Below, piece by piece: positions 53,233 to 61,032 of a stretch of DNA of 64,000 nucleotides; position 1 is the first letter of the stretch; each line of letters opens with the position of its first letter. The notes under the pieces were generated by a model that did not search any database, had not been told where the DNA came from, and saw only the letters and a program-made list of their open reading frames with translations. The DNA comes from Chitinophaga niastensis. GTDB taxonomy: Bacteria; Bacteroidota; Bacteroidia; Chitinophagales; Chitinophagaceae. The position numbers were made by a program, and so were the translations under genes. The stretch covers positions 400,320-464,319 of the forward strand of contig NZ_PYAW01000005.1 in NCBI RefSeq assembly GCF_003014755.1. The letters run 5' to 3'.

Positions 53233-53321
53233 TAAAAGAAGGGATATCTGTTGCTGTAATTGAGTTTTGCCGGTTCACCGGAATAGAGGAGGAGTTAATC
53301 ACCCAGTTTCTCATGTATTGA
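53233..53321 (+). pseudogene. 3' remnant of a second copy of the small HTH-like regulator
   Basis: In frame, the DNA reads LKEGISVAVIEFCRFTGIEE, then ELITQFLMY and a TGA at 53319-53321. It matches the C-terminus of the 52280-52495 protein, with the same stop position. No start or 5' half exists; the fragment begins just after the terminator at 53226. Lies next to the right attachment site. Confidence 0.75.
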
Positions 53322-53476
53322 TACTCCCGGTTCCCAACCTGTATTAAACGTATATAGGTTACTGTTATATAGTATAAGAATATATTTTAGCTTTATTTAT
53401 GCTGATTTAGCAAGGGTTTTCGTATCTTTGTAGGGTGTTTAAGTTCTTACAAATCCAATTAAAATAAGCTAATCCA

Positions 53477-53498
53477 AAAGGATACAAAAAAGGATACA
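53477..53498. promoter_or_regulatory. Candidate integrase arm-type sites (right end)
   Basis: Two direct copies of AAAGGATACA (53477-53498), followed by AGTACCTTTTTATTACC. Mirrors the left-end sites at 35082-35102. Confidence 0.55.
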
Positions 53499-53545
53499 GT
53501 ACCTTTTTATTACCTTGAAAGCGGCGGTTTATAAGCCTTTGATAT

Positions 53546-53562
53546 AGTCCCAAGGGGATCAC
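53546..53562 (+). repeat. Right attachment site (attR), partial tRNA-Lys copy
   Basis: agtcccaaggggatcac, identical to 34966-34982. Marks the right boundary of the element. Confidence 0.85.
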
Positions 53563-53892
53563 TGGAAGATTTGAAGACCTGCACTTGGTGCGGGTCTTCT
53601 TTTTTTGCTCTATAATTTACTCTATAATGATTGAGTAAGGCGGTAGAGTTTACGAGGCTTTACAAAGAGCGGAGCTATCTTTGCGAATTTACGATTATTT
53701 AGAATTAGAAGTTTCTGTCAATTAGATAAACATTATAATTAAGTCTTTGTTTTTTAGCAAAGATGAAAGTCTTAACACTCACACTGCTAGTGTAGATATT
53801 CAATAATATTCTCTTGATAAGAATATTAAACGAAAGTATTGACTCGTAAATGGAACATGGGAGTATATGTATAGGTAGGCAGTAATGGTATG
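53563..53892. other. Displaced tRNA-Lys terminator and AT-rich gap
   Basis: An intrinsic terminator at 53572-53612 (AAGACCTGCAC / GTGCGGGTCTT then TTTTTTT) is the probable original terminator of tRNA-Lys, pushed away by the insertion. A smaller inverted repeat AATATTCT / AGAATATT is at 53805-53827, ahead of the end of the RelA/SpoT-domain gene. No gene seen in the remaining AT-rich sequence. Confidence 0.6.
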
Positions 53893-54822
53893 CTACATTA
53901 TGTACGTTTTTTGTTCGAAAATTCTCTTCTCATCTGAAAATGAATTGTCTAAAATCTGCCTAACTATTTCTGATTCTAGAGACTTTATACCCTCGTTCTG
54001 AAAGTGAATTCGATTTAGAACAAATAAAACCAAATCCATACTAAATTGAATTTTAAGGGTTAATTGACTAAGAGAGGAAAGCAATTTTATTCTATCTATT
54101 TTTAGCAGGTTCTTGGCCATTTTTCTATTGGTATTTAGGTAGTCCTTTACTTCAGAACTGAAATCGGTATTGGAAAATCTAATACGTACGACATTTCTAA
54201 ATAACGAAGACCACTCCGAATTTTTATATTTTTTATAAGCTAATTCGTCAAATACTTTTAGTAGTGTCCAATCACAAGATTGCAAAACTGCAAATTGCCT
54301 ATTTAATTGTCTACTCAGTCCATTTTCTGCAACCCAGTCTCCTTTGCACTTATATCGAAGATCGTGTTCGATTTCATGCCATCCTTCAGAGAATACTGTT
54401 CTAAATTGTACCTCAAATGTATTGTCAATATATGTATGATTAAAGACCTGTGAACTTTCCGAATATACATTTGGGAGCCTAAATATCATATTGCATCTTG
54501 TAGGCCCAAATCTATCATCATCAAATTTGTCAATACTATGATCATCTGGTAGTTCAATATATTTATTTTTCAGGAGATTTATTGCGAGCTCTTCGTCGTC
54601 TGCAAAATAAACAGTAACACGTATTCCGAAAATGTCTTGCATTTTCTTTTTGTTGTTGTCATATTGATTCTTTTTGTTGTTAATCTTTTTCTCTATTGAG
54701 CTTGAAGATTTTAATCTTTGGAAGACCCTATTAAAAATGCCGGTGCTATTTAATAGATCTGAAATGTCGTTTGCTAAACTTTGAATTAGCCGTTCTTCTG
54801 TAGGACCCATTTCTATTTTCAT
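53893..54822 (-). CDS. RelA/SpoT-domain protein, putative effector of the NACHT module
   Basis: 309 residues. RelA/SpoT synthetase landmarks: RLKSSSSIEKKI (residues 37-48, R-x-K-x-x-x-S), MQDIFGIRVTVYF (Asp63), and FEVQFRTVFSEGWHEIEHDL (Glu137). The segment that normally reads GYRxxH is RFGPTRCNMIFRLP, lacking the Tyr and His that stack on and position guanosine substrates. C-terminal 110 residues are helical. Its ATG overlaps the NACHT stop by four bases (ATGA). Likely a toxic nucleotide- or tRNA-modifying effector; the altered motif may mean a different substrate. Confidence 0.87.
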   Translation of the reverse strand: MKIEMGPTEERLIQSLANDISDLLNSTGIFNRVFQRLKSSSSIEKKINNKKNQYDNNKKKMQDIFGIRVTVYFADDEELAINLLKNKYIELPDDHSIDKFDDDRFGPTRCNMIFRLPNVYSESSQVFNHTYIDNTFEVQFRTVFSEGWHEIEHDLRYKCKGDWVAENGLSRQLNRQFAVLQSCDWTLLKVFDELAYKKYKNSEWSSLFRNVVRIRFSNTDFSSEVKDYLNTNRKMAKNLLKIDRIKLLSSLSQLTLKIQFSMDLVLFVLNRIHFQNEGIKSLESEIVRQILDNSFSDEKRIFEQKTYIM

Positions 54823-56954
54823 CTTCCTAGAATTTGTTTTATTTCTTTAATGTGTTCGATATTCAATTCAACAGAGAATTTACCTCGTTCTTTAATTATA
54901 ATTCCCCTTTTTATTAAGGAATCAATAGCTAAATCAATATTTGTAACTTCTTCCGATGGTACACCCATCCTCAATGTACCTTCTCTTTTATGGGCAGTAA
55001 AACGATCTCTACCCGCCGGCCAAAATCTTTCAAGGACATGTTTTTCAAATGAATTGATTTCTACTTCTTTGTCATTTGTGATAATTCGCTGATCTGAATA
55101 GTTAATTAAGAAATTGGGATCAGCTTTACAATTTGTAAAATCGATTTCATTAGAAATTACTTGCCCAATATGAATATTGCAATCAATAAAAGCGCAGTTG
55201 ATGAAATTTACTTTTCGAAAAGTTTCAAATGATAATTCGATGTTATAGAATTCACAATCTAAAAATATACAGTTTTCTACTATTTTGTTGAAATGGAATG
55301 TGTTTCTAAATTCAATACCTTCTATATACTCATTGGACAAATCATGATTAATTCCGCCTTTTAGGTAGTTATCGATAAAAATTCTTTTGGACGAAGGGAG
55401 AATATCAAAAAGCGTGTCATTAATTAAGTCATAGATTTTGTTTTTGGTATTGGTATTCCGTGGTGTATAAGCTGTAAGAAGAAAATCTACAAATCTCTCA
55501 GTACAAATCCATTCATCTTTGTCATTGATTAAGTTTTTTCCAACAAATGTTCCTAAAATGAAATCATTAACAAATCCTATTTTTTGTTCACTTTCACCTT
55601 TTCTATCCAAAAATGCATGCATTGTTAATTTGGCGGTCAAACTATCAATAGTCATGTTGTCACTTGCTGGATATCGCTTTACGATTGAAAATAACAGCTC
55701 TCTCTTGTTCGAAAAAATTAACTTTTCCAATACATCTTTTGATTCGGAAGTGATGTCATGAAGTACAAAGTGGGTGGAAACTAACTCAAGTATGTTTTCT
55801 TGCTCGTCGTTTGCCATAATTAATGCTTGCCTTTCCTTTTCTCGATTTAGCAATTTTTCTATATATCCTTCTATCACTAGATCTGTATTTTTTAAGCATT
55901 CTGTAAATTCCTTTTCGCTCATATTTCTTAGATATGATAACAAGACTGGATTCGAAATACTTTTTAAATTCAACCCCGCCCTTTGAAGCGCTTTTTCCCT
56001 GGTGGGGTCAATCCAATCTTTAATCGTAGGAGAAGACAAACTATATCTTCTGAATTCAAAGCTAGAACTGTTTTTTTCTATCCAGGTATGAAAATCGTCA
56101 CCGTCAAATATGGCAGTTTTCCTCGTGGTAAGAATTATTTTAGCATCAATTTGCAATAATTCACGTATGGTATCTAACATTGGCTCCGCTTCTTCAAATT
56201 TTTCTCCTTTTTTGTCTTTGTTAGTTGATTTCAAAAGTTCATCAAACCCATCTATTATTACAGGTATCCGCCCTTCAATAATGTGTTTTCTGACTAGCTC
56301 AAGACTTATGCCTGTAAACTTTCTTTCTATTTCATCGTATAAAACATATTTGAATATCGGAGCCTGTCTATTCCTAGATAATTCAATGAATAGCGGGATT
56401 TTGTTGCCTTCAAATTTCTTAGTTAATTTATTTAGTACTTCAAAAGAAGTGCTTGTTTTTCCAAAACCCGCAGCGGCTTCCAAAACAACTAACACAGGCC
56501 CTTCAGCCGAAAAATCAGTTACGATTTTGTCTACAATGTTGTCATTTTTGTATTCTTCAAGTTGTGCATCATAATATTCGCTACAGATATATGTATAATT
56601 AGAAAATATTACATCTGTAATCTTATTCTTATAATCTTCATATGATTTTTTAACAGTTAAACTGGCAGAGACTGGATCAAAAAAACCCTCGAAAAGTTTT
56701 TTCTCAGCTTCTTCGAGTGAGGTATAGGCTCTTATGTTTATGTTGAAGCCTAATGCTGAGACTTCCTTTTTATAGTTTTCTAATACGGTATGTTCGATTG
56801 AGGGATCATTTATAACTATATCAGCATTTGCAAAGTATCTGCTTGTAAAAGCATACGCAGTTACTTTGTTATTTTTTAGAGGCAACTTTTGAAAACGATA
56901 AAGATTGTAAAGTCTATCTAATTCGCTTACATTCATGAATATAGGGTTTTGCAT
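54819..56954 (-). CDS. NACHT-family STAND NTPase
   Basis: 711 residues. NACHT core: LEAAAGFGKTSTSFEVLN (Walker A at 163-168), IPVIIDGFDELL (Walker B, Asp235 to Leu240), ILTTRKT (sensor). Residues about 1-150 are of unknown type. Residues about 555-640 carry loose pentapeptide-like repeats (VENCIFLDCEFYNIELSF). C-terminal residues look like a winged-helix-like end (IDLAIDSLIKRGIIIKERGK). bNACHT proteins sense phage or cell damage and trigger death; its coupled neighbour is the RelA/SpoT-domain gene. Start at 56954; a second ATG lies six codons later. Confidence 0.9.
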   Translation of the reverse strand: MQNPIFMNVSELDRLYNLYRFQKLPLKNNKVTAYAFTSRYFANADIVINDPSIEHTVLENYKKEVSALGFNINIRAYTSLEEAEKKLFEGFFDPVSASLTVKKSYEDYKNKITDVIFSNYTYICSEYYDAQLEEYKNDNIVDKIVTDFSAEGPVLVVLEAAAGFGKTSTSFEVLNKLTKKFEGNKIPLFIELSRNRQAPIFKYVLYDEIERKFTGISLELVRKHIIEGRIPVIIDGFDELLKSTNKDKKGEKFEEAEPMLDTIRELLQIDAKIILTTRKTAIFDGDDFHTWIEKNSSSFEFRRYSLSSPTIKDWIDPTREKALQRAGLNLKSISNPVLLSYLRNMSEKEFTECLKNTDLVIEGYIEKLLNREKERQALIMANDEQENILELVSTHFVLHDITSESKDVLEKLIFSNKRELLFSIVKRYPASDNMTIDSLTAKLTMHAFLDRKGESEQKIGFVNDFILGTFVGKNLINDKDEWICTERFVDFLLTAYTPRNTNTKNKIYDLINDTLFDILPSSKRIFIDNYLKGGINHDLSNEYIEGIEFRNTFHFNKIVENCIFLDCEFYNIELSFETFRKVNFINCAFIDCNIHIGQVISNEIDFTNCKADPNFLINYSDQRIITNDKEVEINSFEKHVLERFWPAGRDRFTAHKREGTLRMGVPSEEVTNIDLAIDSLIKRGIIIKERGKFSVELNIEHIKEIKQILGR

Positions 56955-57550
56955 GAAAATAATATTTTCATTTTTTAGCCTTTGTTGGAAAAAGTGTCAT
57001 CACAGGTTATGTGAAGCCAAAGTGAGGTATGATAGCCATCACCCTCAAATTTTTTGCTACATCAAGCTTAAGTATACATATCTATTATTGAGATATTTTG
57101 ATAGAATAAAATTGTATTCTGCAGGAAAACCATTATTCTTTTAATTTGAAAATCTGAATTGATCTATGAGTCCATAGATCATAGATAGGAAATATTTTTT
57201 TGGCGGTTCAATAAAGAATGAGGTTAAATTTTAGGGAATCACATGGAGCTTAGACAAATATAAGGGATTTGTAAATAATTAATGAATTTATTCGAAAGTC
57301 AGTGTATAACCATGAGATTTCCCGCTTCGCCGCAACCCGCAAGATGTTCGGTTGTGATACAACCGGTCTTTCCGCCCCCTGCTTTGCGGTGGCTGCAAGA
57401 TGTCAGGTTGTATCACAACCTGCTTTTTTTGCGCTTCCCTCCGAAGTCGGGAAGCTGGTTAACCTATATCAAATTTTTTAGGGGTTGAGGCTATGATTAA
57501 ACTTTTATTTATTTTCGAATAGATAAGTAGCCCCAATAATTTTAAAAGCA
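56955..57550. other. AT-rich gap with a paired hairpin motif
   Basis: About 600 bases. The notable sequence is two related blocks: gcaagatgttcggttgtgat (57339) and gcaagatgtcaggttgtatc (57395), each with a hairpin, GGTTGTGATACAACC at 57350-57364 and its exact reverse complement GGTTGTATCACAACC at 57406-57420. The second runs into TGCTTTTTTT and looks like a terminator on plus. The short frame 57282-57488 over this block has no family resemblance, so is not annotated. Confidence 0.5.
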
Positions 57551-57790
57551 ATGTGTATGAGTGAAAGTGTGCGTAATGAAAATGCTATGCCCCAGATGTT
57601 ATTCCCCTTCGATCCAGACCAATTTTGGCAACGTGTTAGATTAATTTGCCCCGAAATTTCCAATTTACAGCGCTACATTTTTTCGGGGGGAGGTCATCAT
57701 TTCATTATCTCTAAATTAACTGGCCGAAATTCGGGGAAGTCGACATTTAAGGCAAGGATAACAAGATACTATTGGCAACATAAATTTTAA
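57551..57790 (+). CDS. Possible small protein of unknown function
   Basis: 79 residues, with QMLFPFDPDQFWQRVRLIC in the middle and a basic C-terminus. No family recognised. Two bases before the next gene, so they may be coupled. Weak: composition and length alone cannot rule out a chance frame. Confidence 0.35.
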   Translation: MCMSESVRNENAMPQMLFPFDPDQFWQRVRLICPEISNLQRYIFSGGGHHFIISKLTGRNSGKSTFKARITRYYWQHKF

Positions 57791-57792
57791 TC

Positions 57793-58317
57793 ATGAATAT
57801 GGAATTTCTGGGACTAAGTGCAAGTAAGATTGTACGCTTATTTTGCATTAGCATGTTGGTGTGTCAAGTTACAATTGGCCAAATCAAAGTGACTGATAAT
57901 ATTGAGAGTTGGAAATTTAATCGACAAGTTGAGAAATCAGTTGAGGTGCGACATATTGTAGATTCAATATGTAACGCTTACTCAACAATAACATTTTTTG
58001 TGCGTAATAACGAGATTCTTGATTCTGTTGAGTATTCCAGAGATTTACCTCAATTTTTAAAATCTGCATTTTCTCACGCTTTACCGCTCTACAAAAATGC
58101 AAATTGGAAGACAATACTTCCGAAATCTCAAACTATTCGGGACTATGAGATTATTCAACCTTTCGTTTATGATTTTTATGCCAAACAATGTAACGATACT
58201 GTGTCAGAAAGTCAAATGAAAGATATGCTGAGTGTTGATATAAAAAGGGGAAACAATAAAATCTCCAAGTTTCTTCTGATACCTGTAGATATAAAGATTT
58301 ACTATAGCGGTTATTAA
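57793..58317 (+). CDS. Secreted protein of unknown function
   Basis: 174 residues. N-terminus has a hydrophobic signal segment (IVRLFCISMLVCQVTIGQIK, cleavage likely after GQ) then a polar, Asn/Ser/Asp-rich mature part with FFVRNNEILDSVEYSRDLP and KFLLIPVDIKIYYSGY. No domain recognised. Probably periplasmic. Stands in the AT-rich stretch between the NACHT module and the polyketide locus. Confidence 0.6.
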   Translation: MNMEFLGLSASKIVRLFCISMLVCQVTIGQIKVTDNIESWKFNRQVEKSVEVRHIVDSICNAYSTITFFVRNNEILDSVEYSRDLPQFLKSAFSHALPLYKNANWKTILPKSQTIRDYEIIQPFVYDFYAKQCNDTVSESQMKDMLSVDIKRGNNKISKFLLIPVDIKIYYSGY

Positions 58318-59558
58318 TAGCATCATTCAAAATCTACTGAAAATTAATGCGTAGTTAGTTAAATAATTATTCAGATCCTGTAGTATTACTTTTTCTGAAT
58401 TATGCTAGAAATCAATATGTAAGCTATCATTTTTAGTTTCAAATTCGCTAAATAAAAAATAAAAATTTACGCGTTGACATTTAATATACAAATTAGGATA
58501 AGGTAAATTTGTTCTATATAGTAAAGATTATAGGTTGGATTAAATATTAACTGCTTCATTCTTTTTTAATTCCATCATTCACGCTCCAACCTTCACTCAT
58601 TACAGCCTTGCGCCATTCATCATAAAATCATCATTCTTTTTTTAGAAATATTTTGTTATTCGGATTTGAAAATGTACTTTTGAAAGCGTGCCAATACTTG
58701 TTTGATGCAGTGATTTGCTGCTCCTTTTTAATAGACAATTTTTAATATCTTTTTAAATAGAAAGCCTAAAGATAATATCAGGAAACCTAAAGTAATAACC
58801 AGAAAAACTTAAATTGAATACTTTTCATTTTTGATTTTTCTATTATTTCCCTTTCCCTTACGAGTTAGAAAACAGGTAAACAACATAATTTGCGTTATAC
58901 CCGTCTTAATCTGCAAGTAAATTGTACTTGCATCAGCGACAGCTTTACCAGTAAAAGTAGATTTCCTCAAAAAATACAGACCATAATCAAACTGGATATA
59001 CTGATCTGACTGATACTTTGTACTAGTTCAAATACATATTGCCAGTCTTGTATGATCAAACTATTTATCTTCCTCATGGTTTTCATTGCTCGTGGAATTT
59101 TTTTATTACTGATTTTAATAACCCGTCACAAGAAAAAATTTAAACCGCATAATACCTGCGTAAAATGTTGAGTGTATTATTCTTCCAGCGCTGCAAAAAT
59201 GTAATGAGTTTAATGACCAACTGAGCTTATTACAATGATCATTTTTTCCATACACTTCCTTACTGCCAGTAACATTTGTAGTTTACTGAAAGCGAAGCTT
59301 TGTTTTTATTTGCCGGTATCTGCGAGTATTATATGGAAATATATTTATCAATATTAACCTGTCCATATCTTATCTACGGCCCTATACCAGTAATTAATTT
59401 CCTGCATTAACTAAAATAGCCAGGCAGGCTATCGTAATCTTCCATTCGAATTTATAATAATTGATGCATCCCGCTCTGTAGTGCGATGTGATGCAATCCT
59501 GTTTTAAACTTTCTGCTCAACACTATTGTAAAAACCATTAAGCTTTAAACTATAAATT
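58318..59558. other. 1.24-kb AT-rich gap before the polyketide locus
   Basis: No convincing gene. The only small frame worth noting is 59052-59171 on plus: 39 residues starting MIKLFIFLMVFIARGIFLLL, a single hydrophobic helix then basic residues and a CVKC end. It has no ribosome-binding support and may be chance. Upstream control of the dioxygenase gene probably lies in the last 150 bases. Confidence 0.4.
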
Positions 59559-60581
59559 ATGAAAAATTCAGAAAGACCTGTTGTAAAAGAAAATGCGGTT
59601 ACAAAAAGTGTTTTTGATAAGAATCATAATCAGATATTGCCTTTGTTGATCCAACCTGCACATGATGAGGTTGATCTGAAACACTGGCTGCGTATGCATG
59701 AGGAAGAATTTGAGGAAGATCTCAGACGTTGTGGCGGCATTTTGTTCAGAGGGTTTAATATCTATACTGTTGAGGATTTTAATAATTTCATGCAGTGTTT
59801 TAACACGGAACCATTACCTTATATGTTCCGTTCGTCTCCCAGAAAAGAACTGGATAATAATATAAGAAATATCTATACATCTACCATTTATCCAAACAAC
59901 CGCAGGATTAATATGCATAATGAATCTTCATACAGCAGGATATGGGGAGAAAAAATTGTTTTCTGCTGCATTATGCCCCCTGAATCAGGGGGAGAAACAC
60001 CCATTGCAGATTCCAGACGCGTGTTAAAAGACATTGATCCCGGCTTGTTGGAAACTTTCAGGTTAAAAGGTGTGAAATACAGGCGAAACCTGTTGCCGGA
60101 TCTTGGAATGCCCTGGCAGGAAGTATTCCAGACAAACGATATTAAAGTAATGGAAGCAACCTGCAAACAGTATAATATTCATTTTGAGTTTATAGATAAA
60201 GATAACCTGGTGATTGAATGGGTAAAGAAAGCGATATGGCAACACCCGGTTACAGGAGAAGAAAGCTGGTTTAACCATGCGCTTTTCTTTCACCGCTTTT
60301 CCCGTTATGAAGAACTGGGATTATCACATGATGAATATTGCCCTCCGGAATATCTGACCTCGGAAACTTTTTTTGGAGATGGATCTGAAATATCTTCTGC
60401 TGCGTATAATAATCTCCGTGAGGCATATGAAAAGAACATAGTGGCATTCCCCTATCAGCAGGGGGATATCATTTTTCTGGATAATATGCTGGCAGCGCAC
60501 GGACGTTATCCATATACCGGGGAACGTACTATTGCAACTGCCATTATCAATGCTGTGTATGATACTGAAAATATTTGCTGA
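59559..60581 (+). CDS. TauD/TfdA family Fe(II)/2-oxoglutarate dioxygenase
   Basis: 340 residues. Iron ligands are visible as MHNES (His120, Glu122) and the distal DNMLAAHGR (His near 318) with the 2-oxoglutarate-binding Arg in the following YTGERTIATA. GGILFRGFNIYTVEDFNNF is the N-terminal landmark. The family includes SyrP-like hydroxylases that act on carrier-bound amino acids in peptide/polyketide pathways. Placed 450 bases before the polyketide synthase gene, it likely hydroxylates an intermediate or product; a terminator-like hairpin lies between. Confidence 0.9.
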   Translation: MKNSERPVVKENAVTKSVFDKNHNQILPLLIQPAHDEVDLKHWLRMHEEEFEEDLRRCGGILFRGFNIYTVEDFNNFMQCFNTEPLPYMFRSSPRKELDNNIRNIYTSTIYPNNRRINMHNESSYSRIWGEKIVFCCIMPPESGGETPIADSRRVLKDIDPGLLETFRLKGVKYRRNLLPDLGMPWQEVFQTNDIKVMEATCKQYNIHFEFIDKDNLVIEWVKKAIWQHPVTGEESWFNHALFFHRFSRYEELGLSHDEYCPPEYLTSETFFGDGSEISSAAYNNLREAYEKNIVAFPYQQGDIIFLDNMLAAHGRYPYTGERTIATAIINAVYDTENIC

Positions 60582-61032
60582 AATAAATTATTGAATTCGC
60601 TGCTGTGGGATTGCTATTTTAAAGCTTAATTTAAAGGCCTGATGATAATATTTTATTTCCCGGAAAATATTTTAACCGGGTTTTGTTTTTGAAATTTATC
60701 ATGTCGAGAAACCTGTCCTTCAACAAAACTTTTAAGAATGATATGTTGTAACGCATACTTATAATGAAAAACCAACTTGACAGGAAACGCCGTTTATTAC
60801 TGACTAACAACACTGAAAACGGGTAAATCACTTGCTGCTTTTTTTTTATTTTGCTTATTGATCCGTAGCCCATTTAATATCTGCATCACTTAAGCAAGTG
60901 ATTGAACCGCCCGGAAATTTATTGGTTTACCTTATCTGATAGTAAGCTTTGTTGCTTACTGCAGCGACAGCATTGCCTTGCTGATCCGCTTTGCCTATTG
61001 ATACCCCTTGTCCATCTAAATTATCTGTTCTT
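60582..61032. other. Gap with terminator and long-range inverted repeat
   Basis: A terminator-like hairpin CCCGG / CCGGG at 60659-60680 with TTTTG TTTTT (60681-60690) closes the dioxygenase unit. Further on, AATCACTTGCT at 60826-60836 pairs with AGCAAGTGATT at 60893-60903 across 56 bases, a candidate leader structure or operator for the polyketide gene. Confidence 0.5.

Larger units (their letters stand above)
34966..53562. mobile_element. Integrated element of about 18.6 kb in tRNA-Lys
   Basis: Flanked by a 17-bp direct repeat of the tRNA 3' end, begins with a tyrosine recombinase, and carries replication, regulatory, toxin and defence genes on generally AT-rich DNA. No relaxase, coupling protein or type IV secretion gene is visible, so it is a mobilisable or satellite-like element rather than a self-transmissible ICE. 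The tRNA gene keeps its own promoter and full sequence at the left edge. Confidence 0.88.

Noticed and set aside
34966..53562. Self-transmissible ICE
   Set aside because: No relaxase, coupling protein or Tra/T4SS gene can be seen within the boundaries.
57282..57488. 68-residue frame over the paired hairpins
   Set aside because: Explained by the repeat sequence; no start signal or conserved domain, weak coding character.
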